The position numbers and the translations under genes were made by a program. The notes beneath the pieces were generated by a model. The model worked only from the letters and a program-made list of their open reading frames with translations, was not told the DNA's origin and did not search any database. A stretch of DNA of 64,000 bases from Triticum aestivum. Lineage: Eukaryota > Streptophyta > Magnoliopsida > Poales > Poaceae. Positions within the stretch are counted from its first letter, which is position 1. Each line of letters begins with the position of its first letter. Of this stretch, positions 33,101 to 46,058 are shown one piece after another. Location of the stretch: positions 38,009,054 to 38,073,053 of the forward strand of contig NC_057814.1 of the NCBI RefSeq assembly GCF_018294505.1. The letters are read 5' to 3'.

Positions 33101-33498
33101 CATTAACCCGAGCCGCCGCCGCCCGTGCCCCGTACCTCGCCGTGCCGCCGCTCGTCTTTGAGGTTACAGTCAACTTGCATCAAGTGCGCCTATTTTTCTT
33201 GGTTTGACCCATAATATGCCAAACTGTTAAAAATACATGGTTTCATTTGCATTTGATATATATGGAAATTTACCTATCATGTTTGTTTTCACTTAGGATG
33301 GTTTCATTTATATTAAGTTGGTTTGATTGTTCTGGCTCCGCTAACGAAGGTGACCTATGTACTGTGGTGATCGCTTGTGTGTTTACGTTGGTTTAATCGT
33401 TCTATGTACTGTGGATTGACTTTTCACTAAGGATGGTTTGATTTGCAGTGTATGTTAAGGTCGTGCAATTAAACCTAAAGTATAATAAAAATTTAGCC

Positions 33499-34900
33499 CC
33501 TCTGAAAGTGCAACTAATCCATGGGTGATTTTGGTGATTAATAATAACATATAAGTCATTAATCTAATGCTCATTGATAATAGATTTCAGAGAAGATCAA
33601 TGATTGGCATCGCAAGGACTAGTGATTGTGGACCGCTCAAAATGCTAAGGACAAGGATTGACAAAGCTCCGTGACTCTACACTTTTGGAAAATGATCCAA
33701 GATCACACTGAGCCCATAGAAAAGACAATACTATTAAAAGAGGACGAGGTATTGATCATGACTCAATTACTCAAGTGCTCAGTAATATTGCTCCAAAAAT
33801 TCTCAACCACTTCTCCACATCACATTTATCCAAAACTCTAAAGTCCATCTCGGTCCCACCGAAACCTCCCAATCTGGACCCACCGAGATACCCCATACAT
33901 TGTCACATGCCAAACCCTAACGTTCCAGTACAACTGATATGGACCTCGGTCTCACTGAGATGGTCTGACCAAGTTTTTGTAATGAAGTTGCTTCATTTTG
34001 GAATTACCAAGATGAAACGATTGGAGCTACCAAAACGAGGTCTTGCCGTAGCCATTGCACTTCGGTCGCACCGAGATGTTCTGATCGGTCTTACCAAAAC
34101 CACCAACTTTCGAATATTTTGCACTAGTCGGTCTCACCGAGAATTCCATCTGGTGTTACCGAGTTGGGTCAAAGACTTGTAACGGTTGGACTTTTGGTGC
34201 TGCCTATATATACCCCTACACCCCCACTTACTCTAAAAGAGAGCCATTAGAACGACATGCTACTTCCATTACTCATTTTCTGAGAGAGAACCACCTACTC
34301 ATGTGTTGAGATCAAGAGATTCCAATCCTACCATTTGGACCTTGATTTCTAGCCTTTCCCAAGTTGTTTTCCATTCAATCCCCTCTCCTACCAAAGCCAA
34401 ATCTGAGAGAGAGTGCTTGAGTGTTGGGGAGACTATCATTTGAAGTACAAGAGTAAGGAGTTCATCCTCAACAACACCGTCTATTACCTTTTGGAGAGTG
34501 GTGTCTCCTAGATTGGTTAATTGTCACTTGGGAGCCTCCAGGAAATTATGGTGTTGAACAAAGGAGTTTGTAAGGACAAGGAGTACGCCTACTTCGTGAA
34601 GATCTACCCGAGTGAGGCTACTACTTTGCGGGCGTAAGCCATGATGGAATAGACAAGGTTGCTTCTTCATGGACCATTCGTGGGTGGAGCCCTCCGTGGA
34701 CTCGCGCAACCGTTTCCCTCCAGGGATTGAAGTATCCATCAACGTGGATGTACGATAGCACCAGCTATCGTAACCACAACAAAAATAGTCATCTCCTCAT
34801 TGTGTTTGATTTCTCCGATCCCTCCTTTACATTCATATGCAAAGTCTTTACTTTCCACTTCTCAACTCTTATACTTGCATGTGTAGGGTGTACTTGAATT
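33499..34900 (+). repeat. Probable LTR or LTR fragment with repeated TCGGT...ACCGA motifs
   Basis: Starts TGAAAGTGCAACTAATCC. It holds at least seven variants of a palindromic TCGGTCTCACCGAGA-like motif (about 33850-34170). Then come a CCTATATATACCCC promoter-like box (34205-34219), a possible leader, and 'gttggggaga' text. This layout (motif array, TATA, leader) resembles Triticeae Gypsy LTRs. I found no second LTR or duplication, so boundaries are tentative. Confidence 0.5.
34201..34220 (+). promoter_or_regulatory. Putative TATA box of the LTR-like repeat
   Basis: CTATATATACCCCTACACCC lies between the motif array and an A-rich leader, like the core promoter of a plant LTR. Confidence 0.45.
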
Positions 34901-35329
34901 GGTAGTTTTGCTAAAACTTGCCTACAACTATAATTGTGAAAAGAATAAGTTTTATTTTGTCAAGTAATATAATGACCCCCCCTCTCATATTACGTTGTTC
35001 AAAATCAATATTTATTTTCACTAAGGATAGTTGAGGGTTTAGGGGCCATGTGTCACCAACATTATCTGATTTGTGTGTTGACTTTTGGTCCCATGGGGTG
35101 CCCTTTTGTAATAGATCTATGTTTTTGGAGGAATGATCCCGATTGTTGTCATAGGCGGTCCATGTTGTACTTCTCCTCCTATGATACATTGGTAAAGTAG
35201 GGGGAAGTACAACAACAACCATCACCGACACTTGAAATACACCACCACTTGAGGGATGGGAGTTGTTGAAGGCAGCCTCGATGGACCAAAAGACAACGCA
35301 CACGCCGAATAAATGAGCCTTCTAGGTTA

Positions 35330-35405
35330 GAAATTATGCTTTGTTGTTCCATACATACGAAATTATGCTTTGTTGTTCCATACACATGAAATTATGCTTT
35401 GTTGT
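35330..35405. repeat. 29-bp unit repeated 2.6 times
   Basis: GAAATTATGCTTTGTTGTTC and the following nine bases occur at 35330, 35359 and (partial) 35388, almost unchanged. Confidence 0.93.
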
Positions 35406-36957
35406 GAATTAACTAGATCGTTTAAAGCATATAATCAATGGATTAATAATTGTCAATCCAATGGCAATGCAGGGTGTCCTTTGTTCTATTTGTTTTGTAC
35501 ACGTTTGCATACTTTGCTTGCTCGCAAGTCCCATTGTGTGCTCCTTCTCTGTCTATTGTTCTAGGATGGTTAAGAATCTAATTATTTAAATTGCGACATG
35601 TTAGTACTGCAATTAAGGCCTTTGCCGATTTCAAGGCATCTATCATCGACTCCATGCCTTCCCGTCGTCGTGAGACCTCCCATACTGCACCATCATCCTC
35701 TACGCCTCCACGACATAAGTCGTGGGGGCCTCCTCAATGGGTGGTGGAACAGGCAGCAAGGATTCGTGACGCGGTGTTTTGCTAGTGGGAATGCATGGAT
35801 AAGTTGATAAAGACACACACTCTCGAATGCGAGAGCCTAGATCTGGCGGAGGGCTTCTAGCTTTGCAATAATTGTATTAAGATTGAATTGAAGAATGCGG
35901 CAGAGTTTTTCATGCCGGGCGCTAGAGATGCATAGCACGGTCGGATGCCGACTTGGAGCAGACCAGAATTGGTCCTCAAATGAGCACTACATGAGATGAA
36001 ATGTCTGAATCAGGTTCAGAGAGCCCGATGGAGATGTATGCTCGGGCTAATGCCACCAAGGACAGTGAGAATGCCCCCACCACCACCAGATTCGGCCAAC
36101 GAGTAGGTGTTTGGAGAGTCGATCTGCAAGAACATTGCTAAGCAGTATGCATGCTATTTAAGTGTGTTGAACATGTCAATTGAAACTATGATTATATGCT
36201 ACTCAATGTTACATTGCAATTTTTTTAGCCCAAAAAGGTGTCATGGCAACATAATTGACCCTTTTTTATCAAAAAGAACCCATGGGGCCATGTTGGGCTA
36301 CAAAAGGAGGTCTTTGTTGGATCATAAATGATGTTATGGCACCAAAATTAGGTAGAAAAATCCTCGTCGGTGTGTGTACTATATGGCAGTTAATTAACTA
36401 TGTTGTACATGTTGTGTCATGCATGTGGTAGAACATGAATGAAAGCAACTACTTGCACTGTCTTGCGCTACAAAATGTTACATGGCAGTATTTTGAACCT
36501 ATTTTTCTGCCATGGTAACAAATTGCATACAAAATGTTGTCATGGTAGCAAATGGATCCTATTTTGCGGCGATGTCAGCAAATTGGTACAAGCTGCCAAA
36601 CATAATGAATGATTTTATTTTTTATTCAAGAAATTGCTATTGTGTACAAAGTGCTGCCAAACATAATAAATGATTTTTATTTTCTTATTCAGAAAATTGC
36701 TATCAGAAACGTTCAGGCCACAAGAAACTCTACTACTTTGCAGTGTCAGTGTCTGGGTGCTACCTCACGCTACGAGTATTTGTCAACTTAGCAGTGGGTA
36801 GTAAGTTGTGTGTGTCGCAAATGTTCTTCTGTGCTAGTCACATTACATACAACACGCTGCTAGAGTAATACACAATCGCGACGTCAGGCATACACGTTGC
36901 TAGCTCACAGGTACTAGCGGTGTTCTGCTAGTAAGGACCTCCGGACGCCACTAATTA
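35406..36957. other. Decayed DNA, no gene; possible CACTA interior
   Basis: Short open frames only. At 35655-35785 one frame reads MPSRRRETSHTAPSSSTPP..., Ser/Pro/Arg-rich, without a recognised domain. 36592-36712 is a 61-bp tandem duplication ('gctgccaaacataatgaatg'). 36820-36957 has 'tgctag' phrases in both orientations as in CACTA subterminal regions. Confidence 0.4.
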
Positions 36958-36975
36958 GGGGTTCTTGCACTAGTG
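36958..36975. mobile_element. CACTA right terminus
   Basis: GGGGTTCTTGCACTAGTG reads on the minus strand as CACTAGTGCAAGAACCCC, a CACTA inverted terminus. It breaks the LINE reverse transcriptase reading exactly at 36975/36976. The matching left end was not found, so the element is truncated or its other end is diverged. Confidence 0.55.
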
Positions 36976-38948
36976 GATGCTTCACCGGAGGTGCCGATGG
37001 AGCATCCTTGATACCATTTAGGTCTGATGACTCAACTCTTGAATTTAGGCGGAACAAAAGTTCCTCTATGCTATCAACAGAAGGTGGGGTGACATATATA
37101 CAATCTCCCTATCGAATACCTCAGGATGGCTGAAGTTGATACATTTTGTTTCCATTAAATAATACCATGAATGATATAGAGATGACCATTCCCATAACAA
37201 CTGAAATCCAATGATGGTCAAAACCAAGCGTCTTCATAATAACTTCATGATGCTACCAATCAACCATGTCATATACTTTCATCATGTCGATTTGAATGCA
37301 CAATAAGTATTCTTGTTCGCCCTACTCCACTTCATAAAATGCAGACATTCATATGTTGATATAATATTATTATTAGTGAGCCTCCCAAGCACAAATGCAG
37401 ACCGTTTTGCTACAACCATGGACGCAAGCTTATACAATACATTAAAAAAAGCTTGTAGGTCGAAACGGGGAAAGAAGAGACATTCTAGATATCTTAGGTA
37501 TAAGAACTAAGATGCCACCATTGATGGATTCTGCACTTTCCTCTCGTTCACAATTTAAAGAATGTGTCCTGTAATTTCTTGTCCACAAACATCCAAATCG
37601 TACTAATTAAAATGTGTTGCAAACATCCAGACCCAGTGTTTTAGTCCGGGACATTTGGAATAGTATGTGTTTTACTTCCTCTTCCATATATGGAGTCATG
37701 AGAAAGTAGTTCATTGCTTCAGACACCTTGTGAGACACATGTTCCATCCCATACACCCCTTTGGAAGTAAAAAGATTGCCATAAATCTCTATTGCTAAGC
37801 CATACATCTCCATTTGGTTTTTTTAATCGGCCCATCTAGCCAAGTGAGACTTTTATTAATACTTTTCCTGCTTCGCATACTAGCTCGTTGGTGATGTTTT
37901 TTGTCTTCTTGTCATCTTTAGGGGGTTGTTCAATATGTTATCGTTGGCTCAACATTGTCTCTTCATGATGATACAATTCCATGAGCCTATAACTCACCTC
38001 AATGTATGCATGCGAAGGCCTCGACCGAAATGGCTAGTTTCTTAGCTCCAACAAATATTTCTTGAGATTCTTTATTTCTTTCCTTCACTACCAAAGGAGT
38101 CCACGCTCCATATTCCCAAATTTGAGGCTAGCGACATTATTTATTCCTGAACAGTCATGACTAACTTCCTCAAAAGAGATGCATTCCAACATGCAAGAAT
38201 TGTTGGTTTTAGATCCAAGTGTCCTTCCCACATTACTTGATAGCAAAGTTGATTTGCACGACATCGCCTGGCTTCCATATGTGATAACCATAGAAGAATA
38301 GGACTATGGTTTGAGGTGGCTGTTGTGATGGCTTAGCTATAGGCAACAGGAAACTTGCCACTCCATTACATGGAGACCAAAGCTCTGTCCACATGGACTG
38401 GAGTATATGACTGGCTAGCAAATTTCTTACCAAATTTCCACAAAGTCCCGCTAATGCCTATGACGTTCAGTCCACAAAGATCAACTATGTCCATAAAACC
38501 CTGAATTTTTCTTACCTCTAATCTTGACACCTCGCTGAAGTTGTCGATAGACAACCTCGTGAGAGGTTTCTATACATCAAGTCCTTTCAAAATGTCCCAA
38601 TTTCTGAATATCTCATCTATTTGAGCTTCACCATAAATGCATGACGCCTCCATGGATGGGCCACATATCATGCACGGAAAAATTTGTATGCGACAGGTAG
38701 TAACCTAAAACATTCAACTTTATTTCATTATTCTAGAAAACTCATATACCACCACTCCTTATATTGCCACCTTCCGCGTAACCATTATCATGGCCAAGAG
38801 TTCTAGCTAACTTTTCTACCCTCTCCATGCTAATTGTGGTTTCTATGATACCAAAAACAGTAGGGGAAAACTTTCTGGCGATCATGTGTCAATCTTGGAC
38901 TATTGCGACTTTGCCTGCTCCATGAAAATTCCAACTAATTAGACTCAT
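36976..38948 (-). pseudogene. LINE ORF2 (endonuclease-RT) pseudogene
   Basis: Begins MSLISWNFHGAGK, the usual N-terminus of plant LINE endonucleases, then FGIIET. 38366-38554 matches the endonuclease middle (GFMDIVDLCGLN ... VDRALVS). RT starts at about 37810 (LFTSKGVYGMEH..., MEEEVKHILFQM, TLGLD where A-P-G-P-D is usual). The motif A region ([11 protein letters not shown], about 37265) is recognisable. The PSRGIRQGD box (about 37110) carries two stops. The reading ends just before the FADD box, cut by the CACTA end. Confidence 0.75.
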
Positions 38949-38999
38949 TGTACCCGATGATACCCCTCGCTGAAGCTCCCTTGTCGTGCATTGCTTTGG

Positions 39000-39984
39000 T
39001 CTTTTGAACTGTCATTATTCTTAATAGGACCATCTCCCTTTTTATCACCCATCTTTGCCCCTTTAGGACTTGTGGGGCGGAGGACTAGGAGGTATTCTGG
39101 GATCTCGGAGAGGCAAAAGATTGTTCTTTCCCGCTAACGGGCCCATAATCCAAGCCACTTTCTATCATGGCGTGATCGACCAGCATTTGTGTTGTCCCCT
39201 TCATGCTTTGATCAAGCCCTACCATGTACAAGTCAGTGTTATCACATTCTTGATCATCATAATCACAATCGTGATGCCTCCATTCAGTAATGGCCACATC
39301 TGACACAGCCTTCGTCTTGGTTAGATCCTCTTCCCACGTCCAGGCCTAGCCCGTCCACCAGGACACATGCTCCAACATGGTTGATAAATACCGTCACCAT
39401 TTCCTTATAAAGATGTACTAGCATGTTGCGGACAACGCACCAATCATCATTCCATACTTTACGAAGAAAGTATGTCGTTTCCCCCTAACACGACTCAAAC
39501 CACGTTCTTCAAGGGTTTGCGTACATCAAGTAGGACTTGCAAGAAGTAATTTTTTTTAGAGAAGTCCTAAGTTGCAGCATCATTTAGATGGCCTCACCAA
39601 CCTCTGATGTAAGCAATTAGAGCAGACCGCGAATATCCATTAGGTAAATTAGGGATTTGTAATTGTACCCATATACTAAAGTTGTTCAGGTCGATCGATG
39701 AGGGTGCATTGTGAAAAGATTTTCCTCCAAAGCTTGGTTATCGACCTCTTACACCAAGTCCCATACCATTTGTATGTTTTATATAATTGGCATTGGCTAA
39801 ATTCCTTGTCCATAAGCACTCTCACCATCGCAAGCCAGCGGATCTTCTCTAGCGGTGGTTGCACCTCATGGTAAAAATGTACATCATCAAGATCCTCTTC
39901 TTTTAGCTCTAACGCTTACATCATGACCTCTAGATCATTCTCTCCAGCAGTCTCAGACGTCGTGCCAGAAGTTTCAACCTCCAT
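39000..39984 (-). pseudogene. LINE ORF1 (gag-like, DUF4283) pseudogene
   Basis: From ATG 39984: MEVETSGTTSETAGENDLEV, a TAA after VMM, then the DUF4283-type stretch WLAMVRVLMDKEFSQCQLY and, after an interval, KLWRKIFSQCTL. DUF4283 is the RNA-binding-like domain of plant LINE ORF1 proteins, which coat the element RNA. The later part (about 39085-39306) contains an acidic, His/Asp-rich open stretch. No intact zinc knuckle is seen. Confidence 0.65.
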
Positions 39985-40452
39985 CACAAAAACTCAAAAC
40001 CTTAATTAGCCCTGACAGGACTAGGAAAACAAGTGGCTCTCTAAACTCCAAGTCCCTCATTACAGTTCACCAAGGGCGGGCAGTGGTCCAGGACCACCTC
40101 TTACTCATCCGAGACCTCAAGGCAGCAGGGAAGATTGTTATAACAGATCCCAATGCCAGGGTGGCGAGAGTATAGTGAAACCTAATAAGAAGGACATTTT
40201 TTGGTTGATTTGCAGCACCTTGGTGCTGCCCGATGCCCCCACGAGTGCACGACATAGTGAGGCGGTAACTTCATCAAGTACCTGCCCAACCCACTCGTCC
40301 CAAGCTATCATCTTTGATGGGCTCCATTTTCAAATTTCTCTTCAACTTTTTTGTCCTTTGTTTCCAAGACTAGAAGAGGAGAAGCAACGCATCTCTCTCA
40401 CCATTGATTTTTCCATCTCTTTCTTGTTTTTCCATCTCTTTCTTGGTCTCCA
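39985..40452. other. Spacer between two LINEs, no gene
   Basis: Probably the 5' leader of the minus-strand LINE and an unidentified joint. A 19-base phrase TTTTCCATCTCTTTCTTG is repeated at about 40406-40424 and 40427-40445. Confidence 0.4.
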
Positions 40453-41727
40453 CGAGATTGATAGGATTGGTGCTAGGTTCACCTGGACCAATCGGCAGGC
40501 ATCCCCGACCCAGTCCGTCCAGGACAGGGTCCTAATTTCCCCGGAATGGGACCTCCGCTGCACCCTAGCTTCCCTTTGTGCCATCACCCGGATTGGCTCG
40601 GATCACGTGCCCCTCCTCCTGTCCTGAGCGGCCGCCGATTCCCCCTTGATTCTGGTTTGAGACCTTCTGGCTATCCCAAACCGGTTTTGTGGCGGCAGTT
40701 GGCGCCCGCTGGGTGGAGGCTCGCGCGCACCCCCACCCCCGCCCTCCCTCGGCCATTGATTCGTGGCACCTCGGTGCCTAGCGTTGCCGGCAGTTCATGA
40801 AAGGCTGGGGTGCTAACCTGGGACGAGACCTCCGCGACCGCAAGAAGGCCTTGTTGACCGCCATACAGGCCCTTGACCTGCGTGCGGACGCGGTCGGCCT
40901 CTCCCCCGACGAGTGGCTCTCTCGCTACGACTTAGAAGACCAGCTCTCCGTCATCTACACTGATGTGGAGGCCTATTGGCGCCTCCGCGGTGCCCAGAAA
41001 TGGGTTTTGAAGGGCGACGCTAACACGGCCTACTTTCAAGCCATCGCGAATGGCCGCCGTAGACGCAACACCATCCCCCTCCTTTGGGATGGCGCGATGG
41101 TCCTGCAGGACCCCCGTGACATTCGGACCCATGTTGACGGGTTCTATAGGTCCTTGTTCTCTGCCGCTCCTCGGAGCGGCCTTTCCCTAGCCCCTGATTG
41201 CTGGACCGGCCCCCAGCTGGTTTCTGATGCGGAGAACGCGGCCCTTACGGCCCCCTTCTCCGAGGGAGAGGTCTGGGCTGCCATTAGTGGCATGAACCCT
41301 ACCTCGGCTCCAGGTCCAGATGGCCTCCCGGTTAAATTCTTCTAAACCTTCTGGAACGTGATTAAACCAGAGGTCATGGCCATCTCCGACGAGTTCTACA
41401 TTGGGTCCATCGACCTCGACGCCAACTTTGGGATCATCTCTTTCATTCCTAAGGTGCCTGGCGCTTCCGACATCCGCCAGTTTCGTCCGATCACGGTTAT
41501 CAACGTGATTTTCTGGATTCTGGCAAAAGGGTATGCCAATAGGGTGACCCGTCTTGCTGACCACATTACCCACCCCAACCAGTCCGCCTTCATTCAAGGT
41601 CGGTATATCCTGGATGGGGTGCTTGTTCTTCGTGAAGTCCTCCATGAGGTCCGCTCCCAACACCTCAAGGCGGTATTCCTGAAGATTGTTTTCCATAAGG
41701 CTTATGACATTGTTAGTTGGCCCTTCC
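40453..41727 (+). pseudogene. L1-type LINE ORF2 fragment
   Basis: The endonuclease C-terminus (RFTWTNRQASPTQSVQDRVL ... RIGSDHVPLLL, 40470-40625) precedes a linker with shifts and RFETFWLSQTGF (about 40655). A continuous stretch 40797-41345 reads WVLKGDANTAYFQAIANGRR and SAPGPDGLPVKFF, then TAA where Gln is usual. RT continues to 41727 (FRPITVINV, NQSAFIQGRYILDGVLV, FHKAYDIVSWPFL) and is cut by the Maximus-like LTR. GC-rich third positions differ from the neighbouring AT-rich minus LINE, so these are different families. Confidence 0.85.
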
Positions 41728-43061
41728 TGTTGGGGAACGTAGTAATTTAAAAAAAAATCCTACGCACACACAGGATCATGGTGATGCATAACAACGTGAG
41801 GGGACACTGTTGTCCACGTACCCTCGTACACCGAAAGCGGAAGCGTTAGCACAACGCGGTTGATGTAGTCGTACGTCTTCACGATCCGACCGATCAAGTA
41901 CCGAACGCACGGCACCTCCGAGTTCAGCACACGTTCAGCTCGATGACGTCCCTCGAACTCCGATCCAGCCGAGCTTTGAGGGAGAGTTCCGTCAGCACGA
42001 CGGCGTGGTGATGATGATGATGTTCTACCGACGCAGGGCTTCGCCTAAGCACCACTACGATATTATCGAGGTGGATTATGGTGGAGGGGGGCACCGTACA
42101 CGGCTAAGAGATCAAGGGATCAATTATTGTGTCTATGGGGTGCCCCTCTCCTCCGTATATAAAGGGGGGGAGGAGGAGAGGGCCGACCAAGGGGTTGGTG
42201 CGCCCTAGGAGGGGGAAACCTACTCCAAGTAGGTTTGCCCCTCCCTTTCCTAGTCCAAGAAGGAGGGGGAAGGAAGGAGTGGGAGAGGGGAAAGGCAAGG
42301 GCCCCCCCCCTCCTTGTCCTATTCGGACTCAAGGGGAGGGGGCTGATACGTCTCCAACGTATCTATAATTTATGAAGTATTCATGCTATTATATTATCCA
42401 TCTTGGATGTTTAATGGGCTTTACTATGCACTTTTATATTATTTTTGGGACTAGCCTATTGACCCAGAGCCCAGTGCCAGTTCCTGATTTTTTCCCTTGT
42501 TTCAGTATTTCGAAGAAAAGGAATATCAAATGGAGTCGAAACGGAATGAAACCTTCTGGAGAAGTTATTTTTGGAAGGGAAGCTACCCGGTAGACTTGGA
42601 GTGCACGTCAGGAAAGAAACGAGGGAGCCACGAGGTAGGGGGGCGCGCCCACCCCCTAGGGCGCGCCCTCCACCCTCGTGGGCCCCTCGTGGCTCCCCTG
42701 ACGTACTTCTTTCACCTATAAATATCCATATACACAAAAACGATCGGGGAACAGAATAGATTTGGAGTTCCGCCGCCGTAAGCCTCTGTAGCCACCAAAA
42801 ACCTCTCGGGAGCCCGTTCCGGCACCCTGCCGGAGGGGGGGATCCCTCACCGGTGGCCATCTTCATCATCCCGGCGCTCTCGATGACGAGGAGGGAGTAG
42901 TTCACCCTCGGGGCTGAGGGTATGTACCAGTAGCTATGTGTTTGATCTCTCTCTCTCGTGTTCTTGATTTGGCACGATCTTGATGTATCGCGAGCTTTGC
43001 TATTATAGTTGGATCTTATGTTGCTTCTCCCCCTCTACTCTCTTGTAATGGATTGAGTTTT

Positions 43062-44776
43062 TGTTGGAAATATGCCCTAGAGGCAATAATACAATGGTTA
43101 TTATTATATTTACTTGGTCATGATAATTGTCTATTGTTCATGCTAGAATTGTGTTATCCGGAAATCGTAATACATGTGTGAATACATAGACCACAACATG
43201 TCCCTAGTGAGCCTCTAGTTGACTAGCTCGTTGATCAACAGATGGTCATGGTTTCCTGACTATGGACATTGGATGTCATTGATAACGGGATCACATCATT
43301 AGGAAAATGATGTGATGGACAAGACCCAATCCTAAGCATAGCACAAGATCGTGTAGTTCGTTTGCTAGAGCTTTTCCAATGTCAAGTATCATTTCCTTAG
43401 ACCATGAGATCGTGTAACTCCCGGATGCCGTAGGAGTGCTTTGGGTGTACCAAACGTCACAACGTAACTGGGTGACTATAAAGGTACACTACAGGTATCT
43501 CTGAAAGTGTCTGTTGGGTTGACACGGATCGAGACTGGGATTTGTCACTCCGTATGACGGAGAGGTATCTCTGGGCCCACTCGGTAATGCATCATCATAA
43601 TGAGCTCAAAGTGACCAAGTGGTTGGTCACCGGATCATGCATTACGTTACGAGTAAAGTGACTTGCCGGTAACGAGATTGAACGAGGTATTGGGATACCG
43701 ACGATCGAATCTCGGGCAAGTAACGTACCGATTGACAAAGGGAATTGTATGCGGGATTGATTGGATCCTCGACATCGTGGTTCATTCGATGAGATCATCA
43801 TGGAACATGTGGGAGCCAACATGGGTATCCAGATCCCGCTGTTGGTTATTGACCGGAGAGTCGTCTCGGTCGTGTCTGCATGTCTCCCGAACCCGTAGGG
43901 TCTACACACTTAAGGTTTGGTGACGCTTGGGTTGTAGTGATATTAGTATGCGGTAACCCGAAAGTTGTTCAGAGTCCCGGATGAGATCCCGGACGTCACG
44001 AGGAGTTCCGGAGTGGTCCGGAGGTGAAGAATTATATATAGGAAGTCCAGTTTTGGCCACCAGGAAAGTTTCGGGGGTCACCGGTATTGTACCGGGACCA
44101 CCGGAAGGGTCCCGGGGGTCCACCGGGTTGGGCCACCTATCCCGGAGGGCCCCATGGGCTGAAGTGGGAGGGGAACCAGCCCCTGGTGGGCTGGTGCGCC
44201 CCCCCCCCTTGGGCCTCCCCTGCGCCTAGGGTTGGAAACCCTAGGGGTGGGGTTGCCCCCCACTTGGCTTGGGGGGAAGCCACCCCTTGGCCGCCGCCGT
44301 CCTTCCTTGGAGATCAGATCTCCTAGGGCTGGCGCCCCCCAGGGGGCCTATATATAGGAGGGGGGAGGGAGGGCAGCCGCACCACAGCCCCTGGCGCCTC
44401 CCTCTCCCTCCCGTGACACCTCTCCCTCTCGCTGAGCTTGGCGAAGCCCAGCCGAGATCCCCGCTACTTCCACCACCACGCCGTCCTGCTGCTGGATCTC
44501 CATCAACCTCTTCCCACCCCTTGCTGGATCAAGAAGGAGGAGACATCTTCCCAAACCGTACGTATGTTGAACGCGGAGGTGCCGTCCGTTCGGCGCTCGG
44601 CCATCGATGATTTGGACCACGACGAGTACGACTCCATCAACCCCGTTCTCTTGAACGCTTCCGCTCGCGATCTACAAGGGTATGTAGATGCTCTTTTCCC
44701 TCTCGTTGCTAGAAGACTCCATAGATTAATCTTGGTGATGCGTAGAAAATTTTAATTTCTGCAACGATCCCCAACT
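43062..44776 (+). repeat. 5' LTR of Angela (+)
   Basis: Starts TGTTGGAAATATGCCCTAG and ends CCCCAACT. The last base is mutated from the usual A (the 3' LTR ends CCCCAACA). Confidence 0.95.
44345..44360 (+). promoter_or_regulatory. TATA box of the Angela LTR promoter
   Basis: GGCCTATATATAGGAGG with TATATATA at 44349-44356 (copy in the 3' LTR at 51348-51355). Its position in the 3' half of the LTR matches the BARE-1 promoter arrangement. Confidence 0.7.
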
Positions 44777-44777
44777 G

Positions 44778-44790
44778 TGGCATCATGAGC
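44778..44790 (+). other. Primer-binding site, degenerate
   Basis: TGGCATCATGAGC follows the LTR where TGGTATCAGAGC (initiator tRNA-Met complement) is expected. One substitution and one insertion probably weaken priming. Confidence 0.75.
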
Positions 44791-46058
44791 TAGGTCTGTG
44801 CGTAGTTACTATGCACGAGTAGAACACAAGATTGTTGTGGGCGTAGATCATGTCAATTGACTTGCCGCTACTAGTCTTATCTTGATTCGGCGGCATCGTG
44901 GGATGAAGCGGCCCGGACCGACCTTACACGTACGCTTACATGAGACAGGTTCCACCGACTGACATGCATGCATAAAGTGGCTAGCGGGTGTCTGTCTCTC
45001 CCACTTTAGTCGGATCGGATTCGATGAAAAGGGTCCTTATGAAGGGTAAATAGTAATTGGCATATCATGTTGTGGTTTTACGTAGGTAAGAAACGTTCTT
45101 GCTAGAAACCTATAGAAGCCACGTAAAAACATGCAACAACAATTAGAGGACGTCTAACTTGTTTTTGCAGCATATGCCTTGTGATGTGATATGTCCAGAA
45201 GATATGATGAATGATATATGTGATGTATGAGATTGATCATGTTCTTGTAATAGGAATCACGACTTGCATGTCGATGAGTATGACAACCGGCAGGAGCCAT
45301 AGGAGTTGTCTTTATTTTTTGTATGACCTGTGTGTCATTGAATAACGCCATGTAAATTACTTTACTTTATTGCTAAACACGTTAGCCATAGAAGTAGAAG
45401 TAATCGTTGGCGTGACAACTTCATGAAGACACGATAATGGAGATCATGATGATGGAGATCATGGTGTCATGCCGGTGACGAAGATGATCATGGCGCCCCG
45501 AAGATGGAGATCAAAGGAGCAATATGATACTGGCCATATCATGTCACTATTTGATTACATGTGATGTTTATCATGTTTTGCTTCTTATTTGCTTAGTACG
45601 ACGGTAGTAAGTAAGATGATCCCTTATAATAATTTCAAGAAAGTGTTCCCCCTAACTGTGCACCGTTGCGAAGGTTCGTTGTTTCGAAGCACCACGTGAT
45701 GATCGGGTGTGATAGATTCTAACGTTCGAATACAACAGGTGTAAGCCAGATTTACACACGCAATACACTTAGGTTGACTTGACGAGCCTAGCATGTACAG
45801 ACATGGCCTCGGAACACGGAAGACTGAAAGGTCGAGCATGAGTCGTATAGAAGATACGATCAACATGAAGATGTTCACCGATGTTGACTAGTCCGTCTCA
45901 CGTGATGATCGGACACGGCCTAGTTGACTCGGATCATGTTTCACTTAGATGACTAGAGGGATGTCTATCTGAGTGGGAGTTCATTGAATAATTTGACTAG
46001 ATGAACTTAATTATCATGAACTTAGTCTAAAATCTTTACAATATGTCTTGTAGATCAA
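44791..46058 (+). other. Untranslated leader of Angela (+)
   Basis: About 1.27 kb between primer-binding site and gag, without long open frames, as in BARE-1. It likely holds dimerisation and packaging signals. 'gatggagatcatg' is repeated three times at about 45435-45510. Confidence 0.7.

Larger units (their letters stand above)
36976..39984 (-). mobile_element. L1-type LINE, decayed, truncated in the RT domain
   Basis: The minus strand holds a full LINE order: ORF1 from ATG 39984, ORF2 from ATG 38948 with endonuclease then reverse transcriptase, ending abruptly at 36976 where a CACTA end abuts. Multiple stops and shifts. The poly(A) end is missing. Confidence 0.8.

Noticed and set aside
32850..33210. 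Open frames on both strands in the 33-kb minisatellite
   Set aside because: Repeat unit length and composition explain them; no conserved domain.
42344..42600. Start of a full Gypsy element
   Set aside because: The matching end at 52732 and the GGGGC duplication show only one LTR, so it is a solo LTR.
44262..44755. Recurring open frames in the Angela LTRs (also at 51235-51754)
   Set aside because: They appear in both LTR copies and reflect GC-rich LTR and leader sequence, not a separate gene.
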